Both the position numbers and the translations under genes were made by a program. Of a stretch of DNA of 64,000 nt, positions 45,727 through 56,172 are shown piece after piece; positions within the stretch are counted from its first letter, which is position 1; each line of letters opens with the position of its first letter. Under the pieces are notes generated by a model. It saw only the letters and a program-made list of their open reading frames with translations, had not been told where the DNA came from and searched no databases. Origin of the DNA: Tritrichomonas musculus. Its lineage: Eukaryota; Parabasalia; Tritrichomonadida; Tritrichomonadidae. Location of the stretch: positions 496,001 through 560,000 of the forward strand of contig JAPFFF010000017.1 of assembly GCA_039105265.1 (NCBI GenBank), written 5' to 3'.

Positions 45727-46413
45727 CTATTTTATATTTCTCTTCTTTATATCCTTTGCAAAAAGGTATTCAGGATTTTCAATATTAGAAAACGTAGAGT
45801 TACCAACTGAAGTCGCACCGCCTGGAATTGTCATGCCAGTTAAACCACTGCATCCATCAAACGCAGAGTTACCAATGTAAGTCACGCGGCCTGGAATTGT
45901 TATGCTAGCTAAATTGCTGCATTCAACCAATAAATAGTCACCAAATGAAGTAACTCTAATTTATATCAACAGTTTTAATATTATCAGAAGGAGAGGTTAT
46001 GAACTAAAATTAGTCATTTGACCACTGCCTGAGATACTTGCAACTCCTGTAATCGTGACAAATTCGTAATTAACATTGGTCCTACAATTTCCATTTTTCT
46101 ATTTCATTCATTTTTTATTGGTAATTATCGTCCTCAAGATTTTTTTTTTTTTTTTATCAATTGAGGCTTGAATAAATGCAATGCCTCTTGTTACTTGTGC
46201 CTGCGTTTCATTTGATGTAAGTGAATCATTAGTTACTTCAATAAATTCGAGCTTTATTTGGTCGCATTTATCAGATTTTTTCTTACAAAGATAAAACTTT
46301 TTGTTATTTATTGATGTGTAAATCTTTAATTTGGTAGGCTCTCCTTTTAATATATAAACATCAGTTTTATTTGTAGTCAATTGAGTTGAGATTGATGGAT
46401 AGTAAAAAATCAT
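45727..46413 (-). pseudogene. Decayed BspA-like (LRR_5) surface protein gene
   Basis: From an ATG at 46413 the first part encodes about 100 residues ending in a lysine run at a T15-type homopolymer. A second frame then carries the characteristic N-terminal word ITGVASISGSGQMTNFSS near 46010-46065, and a third carries two LRR_5 repeats (CSNLASITIPGRVTYIGNSAF; CSGLTGMTIPGGATSVGNSTF). BspA-like proteins are a very large trichomonad family thought to act at the cell surface. The change of frame at least twice and the internal stop after NFSS mark this copy as a pseudogene. Homopolymer slippage at the T run near 46140 is one likely cause. Confidence 0.7.
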
Positions 46414-46597
46414 TTCAATTATGACAGGATCAAAGAATTCAACAATAATTTCAAAGTTAATACAATAAAGAAATCGACAATGATACTATATCATGCCTTT
46501 AATTGTTAAATAATTTTTTTTTTTTTTTCTGAAAATAATATTAAGATTAAAAGTAATACTATTTTAAAAAACATTTACAATAAAACAAAAGATGATA

Positions 46598-49500
46598 TTA
46601 ATGAGGAATTATTCTTCCAACGACAAGTAGAGGAATTGTAACTCCATGCTCTGGAATTCTAAATTCCCATAAAGATTCCACTGTTTTTACACTATTAGGC
46701 ATATATATAAAAGCTGCGTTATGTCTTCTTCCTGATGAAATCACAACTCTTTGTGTAACGCAAGAGATTGGATCTTCATCGGTATTTCCACTATTTAATG
46801 ATGGTATCTTTGACCATACTATTTCGTAAGGGGCGCCAGTTGTATTAATAATTTGGAATTGTTTTATGCTTTTTTCGCCAATTCCTTTAGATAAAATCTC
46901 CATTACTTTAACATTTTCGGGAAGATTATCAGTATAATCTGGATGCCTTCTTCCTGCTGACAAATAGTCCGACGTCTCCAAATCTAAATGACAAATTGGC
47001 CTTCTTGATCGTCCTGTTACGTAAATTTCAGGTTGTTTCTGCGAGTTTGTAAGTTGTGGAATTTCGCATATGACATGTGATGTGAAATCATCAACTTCTT
47101 TTGGCGAAAACATTATCTGGAACGTTGCTGACTCATCCGGCTCGATGAATCCAGAGCTTGGCTCCACTGAGAAAGGCGATTTCATCATCTGTGCGTAGTC
47201 AGTTCTCAAGCTTCCAAAAAGTGACGTGTTCCATTTGTATTCAAATCTAATTTTACTAACGTTTTTTATTTTAATGTACGAAACTCTTGTCTCAAACATC
47301 ATTGTTGTTGCGAACTCGATTTCAGACGTGTCGATCTCGTACTTGATCGTGTCGGAGACCGCGTTGATCTTCAGAACCAAGTCCTTCCTCCGACCAGGTA
47401 TGACCTCAAAAAGTGGCTCGGGCTTAATTTCAACGACCTTTATCAGGTCAAATTCGGGTCCCTTCGAAGAGACAAAAACAACAGAAGTCTCGGCCAAACT
47501 GTTTTTAGTGCTATTTTTATTACGGTTAGTGGCGGTTTGCCGTTTTGTACGTTGCAATTTGCCGACTTCTGTCAGATTCGATTTGGTCGATGTTGCCCTT
47601 GTATTGGCCTCCGTAAATTGACCATAACCGCCGGGAATTAACATATTTCTCTGGACGAACGAGACCTGCTGCATCGAGTCGTCCCACTCAGGAGGGTCGC
47701 TCTCTTGGTACTCGATCTTTGACCACTGGCAAGAAGCACTGAAACTGTTGTACGTTACCGGTTTTTCGGTTAGGAAGGTGACCGTTACTTCCTTCTTTGA
47801 GTGGCACTTGAGGTGCCCAACTCGCGGCGAAAAAGTGAAGTCACTCGAGTTGAACCAGGCGAATCTGACGTTGTTTGAGGAGACGTTGTGCATCATGAAA
47901 CTAAGCTGCTGTTTTTGGCCGACCACATTGTCTCTGAAAATGATATCGTTATCTTCATCGCCAACGAGGCTCTCGAAGATGACGTCCTCGCTGTATCCCT
48001 CGCCGATGAAGGTCAACGAGATGTCCTTCTGGCTGTTGTCCTTCACTTCAATTGTGATGTGAAATTGACCTTTCCTGGTCAAAAGAGGTGAATAACAAAC
48101 ATGAAGAGTCTGCTGCTTGCCTGGAAGAAGAAGGAACTCGTGGCAAATGTTGTTGACAACATCGGCTTCTTTGTCCTTGCTTCTGCTTTTGCGTGTCGTC
48201 CTTCTTTTGGAACTGTTGATCAAATTTGAATTCTTTTTGATCGTCTTAGTTAACGTACAAGCAGATTTTGAGTCCTTCTCAAATAAATTGAGTTGAAAAT
48301 CATCGTCTTTTTGAGTTGCTTTGATTGTAACCGTCGCCGGAATGACACCGTCATTCAAAATTCCTATCGTCTTCTCCTTCTTGAAGTCAACAAGAGTCTT
48401 GCCGAAGTTGATGATCGTCGATCTCGTCGAGGTCATTTCAGAGGGGGGTTGAATGGTCACTGATGGAAGGGCCCCGACTCCTTCAACTCCGAACTTGATT
48501 GACTTTGTCTTTGGATTCGTCCCTCCTTTGACAACAGCCTCAAAAAGTCCGTAGAATGGACCACACTCAAGAGGTGAAAAAGTGACGGTTATGGTGAATT
48601 TTGAATTACCTTCGATTGTGACAAATTTGTCGCTCAAGTCAAACGGAAAGTGGGACGCTGTGCTGCTCTTCGGCTTCAGCGAAAGATCAACCGCGCACGA
48701 GATTGGATTCGCGTTTATCAGGGCCACTTCGACAGAGTTCTTTTGGTTCACAAGAAGTGGAGTGAAGTGAAATATCTGTTCATCTTCCAAGAACGCCATC
48801 GTCTCGATCTTCTTCAGGTCGTAGCGAAGGCACAAGTGCTGGCCCGGGAAGATCTTCTCGTAGTCAGATGCCAGAAGGCCGGGCACAACACAGCTTCCTA
48901 ATAATTTAAACGGTCTCCCTTCAAAATCATCTGAATTTGGATCAGTGTCGCTCACCTTCACAACGACATGGTTTTCAAATTGACCATCGTTACCCGAGTT
49001 AAGGTGAATTGGAACGGTTATACTTGAATTGGGCTCCACTTTTCCAGCAGACGTTGAAACGACGAAAGGACCGATTGGGAACTCCTTTCCGTTTGACTTT
49101 TTCTGTTTGCCGACGGTTTGACTTGTTTTCTTTTGATTTTTGGCCCGACCGTTAAAACGGTTTCTTCCACTTGAGCCAATCTCGCTCATGAAGTCCGGCG
49201 GTGTTATTTCGAGCTTCGGCACGATCTCGAATTCGAAAGGGAAAGATCCGTTATTCATGATTTTCAATTCTCTTGTCAAATTTGTATTCAATTGAACGAT
49301 ACCGAATTGAATTGTATCGTTCTCGGGCTCAAATGAGAACTTGCTGTAAACAGACTCAACGGAGACTGGGATTGGGATGACGGCTGTTTCCTCATTTGTC
49401 CCTGTATTCGAGTCGAAGACGTGCAAGTTGATTCCTCTTGAATTTGACAATTTCAATGGTTTGTTCGAATTAAAGGTGAAATTCAGAGAAACCCCTTTCT

Positions 49501-51955
49501 CGCCAGCCGGTAGCGTCCCTTCAGCCGGATCGACTTTGATCAGACTCGAGACTTTGCTCTTGCCGTTGACTGCCAGCTTGTATTTGGCCGGATATCTTCC
49601 GTGGTTGCGAAGCGTGCAGCACAGGTACTTCGACTGGCCGACTTTGACGCTGCCAAACATCAAGTGCGTGAGATTCTTAGGGAAGCAAAGCTCGAAGGAA
49701 ACGTCGAAGGCTTCCGCCTGCAAATTGACGTGATGACTCATGAAAACTTTGGACTGGTTTTGATCAAGAATGTCAATTTGAATAGACTTCTTGACAATGA
49801 CGGGCTTAGGTGAACCAAAGGTGAATTCAATTGAGCTCGTTTTTGAAGGTTTTAATTGACCTTCGGTTGACGATATGGTCAAATTGTTGCCAAGAGCGTT
49901 TGAGCCTCCTTTGATACGCCAAAAGGCTCCGATTTTGCCTTTGTTGGTCAATTCAAGTTTCATCGTCCTTTCCTGGTTGAGGAGGAGCTTTTCGAAGTCA
50001 ATGTTGGTCGATGATATCTCAATATTGGGACTGCATCCTTCGCCTGTGATTGGGAAAATGAGCGGTTCTGGGTTGTCTTTGACAAATATAGATAACGTAT
50101 TTCGGTATAATTCAACTGAAATTGGATTAAAGCCGATGGTAACCGTTGCTTTTTCATTTGGATCGATTTCCAAGCTATTGTTCTCGATTGTCCAAACAGT
50201 TTTTGTCCCACTTTCATGGAGGAATGCGTTAACGTTAACAGGAAAAGTTGAGGTGTTAACAATGGTCAGATCTTGTTTGTAGATCGCTGAATTATTTCGA
50301 TTCAGCTTGTCTTTCGACAAAAGAAGTGAGCCAAACTGGAATTCACCAGTTGATTGAATATATGAAAATGTTGCCTTTGAGCTAGGACCGTTAGAAACAT
50401 TGCCAAAAATAATTTTGGGATTTCTGTCGATATCTGGTCGGATAACTTCACCAGCCAAGGGAAGTTTAAATATTTCATTTCTACAATTACAAATGCCGAA
50501 TAAAAGATTAGAACTATAATTACCAATTATTTCTGCATTAAATTCGAGGTTCAAAGTTATTCTCGAGTTACTTTCGATATGCCATCTTTTTGTATAATTC
50601 TTTAAGTCATAATCGAAATAATATTCTTCTTCTTCCAAGTTATCGTTACTTACTGATTCAGAGACATGAATATTATTACCAGATTCTTGTTTTAAATAGA
50701 TCTGATAAGCATTTATCAAATCTTCTGGAATTTCAAATTGAGTCGATAAATGGTCGTTAACAATTCTAAAGAAATCTGGCATTTTTTGAAGGGTTAAAGA
50801 GCCAACAACTGAATCCTTAGGAAGTACAAGACGTGGCTGTTGTAATGATTGAGATAAAGACTTCTCTTTAAGAGAACTCAAATCAGGAAGGAAGCCGAAA
50901 ATCTCATTCAAAACGGAATCAATTGGCAAAGAAGCGTCAACAAGAAGGTTTCCATTTGAACTTATTGAAAACTCATTCAAAAGTTCTTTATTTTTATCCT
51001 TCTGGTTTTTAATGGAATTTTTGCCACGATTTCCACTTGCAGTAGTCTTTGCAGTTGTGTTAGAAGTAGCAACGGACGATGACTTATTAATGTAAAAATC
51101 ATTCAAAATGAAGTTACTTTTTGAACTCACTTTTTCACACATACGACCAAAAGTGTATTGAAAAAGCATTACTGAAAACAAGAAGGGATCAGTTGGCACA
51201 GTTGATTTTGTTTGTTTTTGCTTCTTTGTTTTCTCTGCTTTTTCTTTCTCTATTTGAAGATTTCCATCCAAGTTGACATTGGACAAATCATCGCCGTGCA
51301 ACATGATGTATTTTCTCAGATAATCTCTTTTTTTGTCGACAATCTGTTGTTGTTCATCTGAAAGCTGCTGATATTCATCTTCAGTCATGTTGAACAACTT
51401 GCTGACTTCTTCTTTATTTTTCTGCATTTTTAATGAACTTTCATCTGTGTTTTTCGATGATTGCCTTTGAGCGAGAATTGCTTCATTTGCATTCAACGCA
51501 ATGTGATACACATAATGACCATCAAGTGCTTCCAGGATGCAACTTAATGAGATTTCGTTAGACGTGCTGCTTGCGTGTTGAAGAACGGTGAATGGATTCT
51601 TTTGTAGCTCTTCTTGCGTGCTTTTCTGCTTAAGAAAATGAATTAGAAATGATTCACTCTCATTGTTCTCCGGAAAAACATCAAGACCGTCAATTACGAA
51701 TCCTTTTTGATACTCTTTCTGACTGATGAAATCATGCAGAGTTGATATGTAATCATCACTCGTTGCTGTTGTCGTTGCTAATAATGTTTGCCAAACTTCT
51801 GCAAGTGAAATAATTGGAATTCCATTCATGTGTTTCGAAATGGCTTGACTAACCGTTGTTTTCCCACTTTTTGGAGGACCATTAACAATGATACAAACCG
51901 AAATTTTATTAATTTTGGGTTGATTAATAAAAGCATGGTCGTTTTTATGATTCAA
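46598..51955 (-). CDS. HYDIN: HYDIN, downstream part (P-loop kinase-like domain plus ASH repeats)
   Basis: This open frame of about 1785 codons encodes HYDIN's internal adenylate-kinase-like domain (Walker A GPPKSGKT at codons 26-33; EYQKGFVIDGLDVF, like HYDIN's YRGVVFDGLDTLF), then a long array of ASH (MSP-like) beta domains to the end. HYDIN is a large axonemal central-pair protein needed for flagellar beating. The frame has no ATG before Walker A: it opens upstream to a stop at 52013-52015, its first start-like codon is TTG at 51955, and the first ATG (codon 43) comes after the P-loop. It must therefore be joined to the upstream frame, by frameshifting, or is broken there. Confidence 0.85.
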   Translation of the reverse strand: MNHKNDHAFINQPKINKISVCIIVNGPPKSGKTTVSQAISKHMNGIPIISLAEVWQTLLATTTATSDDYISTLHDFISQKEYQKGFVIDGLDVFPENNESESFLIHFLKQKSTQEELQKNPFTVLQHASSTSNEISLSCILEALDGHYVYHIALNANEAILAQRQSSKNTDESSLKMQKNKEEVSKLFNMTEDEYQQLSDEQQQIVDKKRDYLRKYIMLHGDDLSNVNLDGNLQIEKEKAEKTKKQKQTKSTVPTDPFLFSVMLFQYTFGRMCEKVSSKSNFILNDFYINKSSSVATSNTTAKTTASGNRGKNSIKNQKDKNKELLNEFSISSNGNLLVDASLPIDSVLNEIFGFLPDLSSLKEKSLSQSLQQPRLVLPKDSVVGSLTLQKMPDFFRIVNDHLSTQFEIPEDLINAYQIYLKQESGNNIHVSESVSNDNLEEEEYYFDYDLKNYTKRWHIESNSRITLNLEFNAEIIGNYSSNLLFGICNCRNEIFKLPLAGEVIRPDIDRNPKIIFGNVSNGPSSKATFSYIQSTGEFQFGSLLLSKDKLNRNNSAIYKQDLTIVNTSTFPVNVNAFLHESGTKTVWTIENNSLEIDPNEKATVTIGFNPISVELYRNTLSIFVKDNPEPLIFPITGEGCSPNIEISSTNIDFEKLLLNQERTMKLELTNKGKIGAFWRIKGGSNALGNNLTISSTEGQLKPSKTSSIEFTFGSPKPVIVKKSIQIDILDQNQSKVFMSHHVNLQAEAFDVSFELCFPKNLTHLMFGSVKVGQSKYLCCTLRNHGRYPAKYKLAVNGKSKVSSLIKVDPAEGTLPAGEKGVSLNFTFNSNKPLKLSNSRGINLHVFDSNTGTNEETAVIPIPVSVESVYSKFSFEPENDTIQFGIVQLNTNLTRELKIMNNGSFPFEFEIVPKLEITPPDFMSEIGSSGRNRFNGRAKNQKKTSQTVGKQKKSNGKEFPIGPFVVSTSAGKVEPNSSITVPIHLNSGNDGQFENHVVVKVSDTDPNSDDFEGRPFKLLGSCVVPGLLASDYEKIFPGQHLCLRYDLKKIETMAFLEDEQIFHFTPLLVNQKNSVEVALINANPISCAVDLSLKPKSSTASHFPFDLSDKFVTIEGNSKFTITVTFSPLECGPFYGLFEAVVKGGTNPKTKSIKFGVEGVGALPSVTIQPPSEMTSTRSTIINFGKTLVDFKKEKTIGILNDGVIPATVTIKATQKDDDFQLNLFEKDSKSACTLTKTIKKNSNLINSSKRRTTRKSRSKDKEADVVNNICHEFLLLPGKQQTLHVCYSPLLTRKGQFHITIEVKDNSQKDISLTFIGEGYSEDVIFESLVGDEDNDIIFRDNVVGQKQQLSFMMHNVSSNNVRFAWFNSSDFTFSPRVGHLKCHSKKEVTVTFLTEKPVTYNSFSASCQWSKIEYQESDPPEWDDSMQQVSFVQRNMLIPGGYGQFTEANTRATSTKSNLTEVGKLQRTKRQTATNRNKNSTKNSLAETSVVFVSSKGPEFDLIKVVEIKPEPLFEVIPGRRKDLVLKINAVSDTIKYEIDTSEIEFATTMMFETRVSYIKIKNVSKIRFEYKWNTSLFGSLRTDYAQMMKSPFSVEPSSGFIEPDESATFQIMFSPKEVDDFTSHVICEIPQLTNSQKQPEIYVTGRSRRPICHLDLETSDYLSAGRRHPDYTDNLPENVKVMEILSKGIGEKSIKQFQIINTTGAPYEIVWSKIPSLNSGNTDEDPISCVTQRVVISSGRRHNAAFIYMPNSVKTVESLWEFRIPEHGVTIPLLVVGRIIPH

Positions 51956-54900
51956 ATTTGAAAATGAAACAGATGAACGTAAATTTTCATTTGATTCAAA
52001 TTTGAATTCATTTTATCAATGTTTCTTAAAGTCCTCAAAAGTAATTCGTAATCGAATTGAGGGGAAAAGATGTCAATTGGATAATTTTCATTATTAATTA
52101 CATCAACTGACATTTTTGAAGGTTCACTAAACTCTTCAATTGAATTGAAATTAATCGAACTTGGCTCAAAAATTAATTTCATTTGAATTCCTTTTCCTTT
52201 CACTGAAATGTTGAAAACGTCGTCGTTATGCTTGATTCGCACTGGAAATTGCATGACGTATTCTTTGGCAGCAACGGGAGAGAATGAAATGTCAACATTA
52301 ACAAAAGATGAAGGTGGAAGAATCACATTTGATGGATTCATTAAAAAGACGTTTGTTTTCTTTGAATATTCAAATTTGAACTCACAAGGAACTTCATTTT
52401 GATTCTGGATTTGAAATGTTTGAATCCTTGTTTGGCCGGCTATTGTTGGTTCAAATTCAAAGGCAGTCTTTGAAAAAGTTAAAGTCGGCATTTTTAATGT
52501 CACTTTTATTGTCAAAATATAGCCAAGATCTTCCTTGATCACAATCGGAATTTGATAATCACAAACTCCCAGTTTTTCAATGGTTCTCTTCATTGTGTCA
52601 AAAGTTATCGTGACTTTCAAGTTTTCATTCGGCGGGATGTCGAGAAAGCTCGTTGGTGAGATAGAGAAGCCTGTTCCATTCAACGATTGCGCTAAGATTT
52701 CAAAGCAAATTGGAAAAGGCGTTAAAGACGATAATTCAAAATCAATTGATCGCGTCTCACCAAGAATTATTTCTTCGAAATCAACAACAAAAGACGATAG
52801 AACAAAACCGTCGAATCTACGAATTGAAGATAACTTAGAAATGGGACGAACCAAAGAAGATGAATTCAGAATCTTCTTTTGATTTGTTGATCTTTCAATC
52901 AACAAATTTTTTTCTTCTTCATCAAAATTTATTTCATTTTGAATTGTTGTCTCCTTCTTCTTGATGAATTCAGTTGTTGGATCGTCTTCATCTCTCTTGA
53001 GATCTGAGAAATGAAGCTGTGGATAGTAACAGTCAGCAGACAGGTCGATTTGTTCATCAACAAAATGACTAATTTCAATTAAAAATGATGTTTTAAATGA
53101 CTTCGGAATTCCGCAAATTAAATTCAATGAAAAATGAATCGTTTCGCCTGCTTCAACGCTTCCTTCTTTCGGCGAGACATGAATTGATTTAAATCCGCAA
53201 TTTTTCGGAATTTTTACTTTGAAGCTGATTGGAACTTCACTTTTATTGTCCAATGAAAAAGTTTCATTAAGATGCGATGAATAGTCAGCTTGACCGAAAT
53301 CGATTGATTTTGTCGATAATGAATAATGAATGGATGCTGATTGGCCCGTTAGATTGATTGCATATTCAGGTCCTCCGATTACATGACAGATTGCAACTGA
53401 AGAAAAATGAGCCGATCCATTCACTTTATTTCCTTCACTAGCGAAGAATGAAACATGCATTTCAATCGACTCGCCAGGATCAACGTTTCCACGGATCGGA
53501 TAGATGTCAAATATTCTAATTTCATCGGAATTTAAACCGTTTTCAGATGAATCTTTTTGTGGCAATAACTCCCAATAAAAACTTTCAGAAACAGGACTTG
53601 TGTTTATTGCACGAATTTGCCGTGAATCTTCAGCGTTTGTCATCAAAATGCCAAAGTCAATCGAGGTCGATGGCTCGAATGAAAGATTTGGAAAAACGAA
53701 TTCACTGTGAATTTTCAAGTTATAAAAATGTGGCGAATCTTGGAAGTTGAATCTAATATGAGTGTCAAATGTCTCAGATGCAAAAGTTGTCTTGTAACTT
53801 GGATCAAAGGTGACTTCCAAGAACTCCGTTTCTTGTGGCTGGATTGTGAATTCGCTTGGACTTATAGAGAAATGATTCGGACAAACTGTAGAAATTGTGA
53901 GCGGCAAAAGAGACAAGTTTTTTATTTGATTCTGTTGAATGATTGGCATCAACAAACTTTTTGAAGGAGACACAAAAGATGAAGAACTGATGTTCCCGCT
54001 TATTTCTTCTTCCCTAAGAACATCGTGGACGTACTTGAAGGTCATGTTCTTCAGCTGGAATTCAATAAGTGGCTTGATGAAGGTTCCGATGACTTGTGGA
54101 TTGAAGACTTCTGATCGTTGTCTATTCAAAATGCAATGGCACAGAAGATTGAATGAAAAAGTTTCAGCAATAGGTGATTCGATGGTCAATTTGAAATGAG
54201 CTATTTCACCCTTGTTGATCGTTATTTGGTCAGGTTCAATTGACTTCATAACAGTCGTGCTTTCGTCATTCTTTGGCTTCGGAAATGACCATCGAACTTC
54301 TTGGCTTCTTCTGCCTCGATTTTCAAGTGAAAAGTGACAGATTGCCTTTTGACCAATGAAGACGTAGCCGAAGTCAATTTTCTCCATATCAATTGAGGGG
54401 ACCAAAGTGGACCCGAATCCTTTTGCCTTCAATTCAACCGTCATTGGAGCGATGTGAAGGAAGGACAAGATCAGTCTCCCTCTGAAAAAGCCGACATCAT
54501 TCAAATTGGCAGTTATTCTTAAGGTCAATTTTTGACCTGCCAAAATGTCAGATTCTACAGGAAAGACGTCGAAAGCCTTGTTATCGTTTGCAAAGGTAGC
54601 AACGAAATGTGACTCAATTAAAGAGTCGTTAAAAACGGTTATTTCTTTAGTAACGTCTTCTAGAACGTTTATTTGGCCAAAAGAAACGTCGGTTGTTGAG
54701 AGCAGAATATTTGGTCCCCTGCAAAAAGCGGTTATGGTGAAAGGGATGCTTGGATTTTCACTTCCATAAATTCTGACGTAACGGACAAATTTCATTGGAC
54801 CAAGTTGATGTGGAGTGATGACGAATGGACATTCTTCTGACTGGTTTGCAGGGATGATTCCGCGCGGTTTGAGGAATTCTATCGTTGCTTCCAGCGACGA

Positions 54901-56172
54901 TGAGTCATTCGGATCAATGAATTCATATTTGGCCGGATAATTGGTCTCATCAGCCAACGATACAAACGACCTAAATCGATGTCCTATGAAAATTTCACCT
55001 AACGAAATTTCACCTTTTTTGACGGTTATTTCGGGTACTATGCAAGTTGCGGAAATTGGCATTGTAAACAAAATGTCGTCAAATTTGGGTGCATCTATAA
55101 TTAGATTGACATTGTAATCTTGAATTCGTATCGGAATAAATTCAATACAAACTTTTTGTGTACCAAATTTGGGAACTGTGCAGCTTGATGGAACAACGTT
55201 GAATTCACGGAACTCAAACGTGCCATCGTTAGCCAAATGGAAATTAAAATCAAAAGGAATTTGTGATTCATTTGTAATTTCAAATGATTCAGTGTATAAA
55301 AAGCCAAAGCTAACAACACTGAAGTCAATATTATGCTTGTCGATTTTAAAAGATGGACCTAGAACTTTTCCTGTTATCAAAATTTGAGGTTTGTAAGAAT
55401 CTGTTCCATCAATCGTAAAAGTAAAAAGTTCATTAAGCTGCCCTACGTGATTTGCATTTAGTTGAATAGTTATTGGTAATGAGTTGTTTGCTGGAATTGA
55501 TCCACTTTCAGGTGTAAATATGATTGAATTAGATGAATCATTGATATTAGTTCCTCTTCTTGAATATGATCTTGAAGAAGTTGCTCGGGATTGTGGTTGA
55601 CAATCAAGATGAAAATTTAAATCTACATGCCCTATATTTTCAAGTTTAACTCTGTATTCAAAAAAGCTATCAAGCATAACATGACCAACATTGATTTGAT
55701 TTACATTAAATTTGGCCATCGGCGGCATTCCAGTTCCTTTTATTGTTAAAGGTATTCGTCTTAAAAATTGTTGGTTATTATTAATATTGATTTTTTCATC
55801 TTTCGCAGGATCTAATTCAGTAAAATAAGCTGTTTCACAAAAATTGCCTGGTTCTTTTGGTGTAAATGATATAATAAATTGTTGGTATCTGCTCGGCCAA
55901 ATTTCGCTTGAAATTGGGCCTATTTGAAAAATATCCGATTTATAAAGAAAAGCTTCCCATAAATCTGAACGAATTTTAGGATCATTTATGTCGAGTGATT
56001 GAATATATTTTTGTTCTTCGTCATAGCTGGGAAATTTTCTCCATTCGCCTTGAATTATTTCATTTTCTTCGTTGATGATTTTAACTGCAAGATGGTTTGT
56101 ATTTGAAATATATGTCGGTGGAAATATTATTGTTGATGGTTCAACCCTTAAAAGGGTTTGGGTAAAATTCAT
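51952..56172 (-). CDS. HYDIN: HYDIN, upstream part (N-terminal ASH repeats)
   Basis: 1406 codons from the ATG at 56172 (MNFTQTLLRVEPSTIIFPPTYI). Nearly the whole length is a string of ASH-type beta-sandwich domains recognised by recurring phrases such as FGYVFIGQKAICHFSLENRGR, FGQINVLEDVTKEITVFNDS and FEPTIAGQTRIQTFQIQNQNE, each followed by P-x-G and a V/I-T/S-I-x-F strand. This matches the N-terminal half of HYDIN. The frame ends in unrelated-looking residues (NQMKIYVHLFHFQI) 4 nt into the downstream frame, which itself carries the next HYDIN domain. Together they would make a protein of about 3200 residues. An inverted repeat straddles the start codon. Confidence 0.88.
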   Translation of the reverse strand: MNFTQTLLRVEPSTIIFPPTYISNTNHLAVKIINEENEIIQGEWRKFPSYDEEQKYIQSLDINDPKIRSDLWEAFLYKSDIFQIGPISSEIWPSRYQQFIISFTPKEPGNFCETAYFTELDPAKDEKININNNQQFLRRIPLTIKGTGMPPMAKFNVNQINVGHVMLDSFFEYRVKLENIGHVDLNFHLDCQPQSRATSSRSYSRRGTNINDSSNSIIFTPESGSIPANNSLPITIQLNANHVGQLNELFTFTIDGTDSYKPQILITGKVLGPSFKIDKHNIDFSVVSFGFLYTESFEITNESQIPFDFNFHLANDGTFEFREFNVVPSSCTVPKFGTQKVCIEFIPIRIQDYNVNLIIDAPKFDDILFTMPISATCIVPEITVKKGEISLGEIFIGHRFRSFVSLADETNYPAKYEFIDPNDSSSLEATIEFLKPRGIIPANQSEECPFVITPHQLGPMKFVRYVRIYGSENPSIPFTITAFCRGPNILLSTTDVSFGQINVLEDVTKEITVFNDSLIESHFVATFANDNKAFDVFPVESDILAGQKLTLRITANLNDVGFFRGRLILSFLHIAPMTVELKAKGFGSTLVPSIDMEKIDFGYVFIGQKAICHFSLENRGRRSQEVRWSFPKPKNDESTTVMKSIEPDQITINKGEIAHFKLTIESPIAETFSFNLLCHCILNRQRSEVFNPQVIGTFIKPLIEFQLKNMTFKYVHDVLREEEISGNISSSSFVSPSKSLLMPIIQQNQIKNLSLLPLTISTVCPNHFSISPSEFTIQPQETEFLEVTFDPSYKTTFASETFDTHIRFNFQDSPHFYNLKIHSEFVFPNLSFEPSTSIDFGILMTNAEDSRQIRAINTSPVSESFYWELLPQKDSSENGLNSDEIRIFDIYPIRGNVDPGESIEMHVSFFASEGNKVNGSAHFSSVAICHVIGGPEYAINLTGQSASIHYSLSTKSIDFGQADYSSHLNETFSLDNKSEVPISFKVKIPKNCGFKSIHVSPKEGSVEAGETIHFSLNLICGIPKSFKTSFLIEISHFVDEQIDLSADCYYPQLHFSDLKRDEDDPTTEFIKKKETTIQNEINFDEEEKNLLIERSTNQKKILNSSSLVRPISKLSSIRRFDGFVLSSFVVDFEEIILGETRSIDFELSSLTPFPICFEILAQSLNGTGFSISPTSFLDIPPNENLKVTITFDTMKRTIEKLGVCDYQIPIVIKEDLGYILTIKVTLKMPTLTFSKTAFEFEPTIAGQTRIQTFQIQNQNEVPCEFKFEYSKKTNVFLMNPSNVILPPSSFVNVDISFSPVAAKEYVMQFPVRIKHNDDVFNISVKGKGIQMKLIFEPSSINFNSIEEFSEPSKMSVDVINNENYPIDIFSPQFDYELLLRTLRNIDKMNSNLNQMKIYVHLFHFQI
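51997..52003 (-). promoter_or_regulatory. Candidate -1 ribosomal frameshift site joining the two HYDIN frames
   Basis: On the coding strand the upstream frame reads TCA AAT TTG here, which is the heptamer A AAT TTG (X XXY YYZ form). A -1 slip gives AAA TTT GAA, exactly the frame of the downstream part. Only 51955-52012 is open in both frames, and the heptamer lies inside that 58-nt window. No clear downstream stem was found. A one-base indel or sequencing error is the alternative. Confidence 0.4.

Noticed and set aside
51952-51955. ATGA-type stop/start overlap implying two separate HYDIN genes
   Set aside because: The base triplet at the apparent start is TTG, not ATG, and the first true ATG lies after the P-loop, so two independently initiated genes are unlikely.
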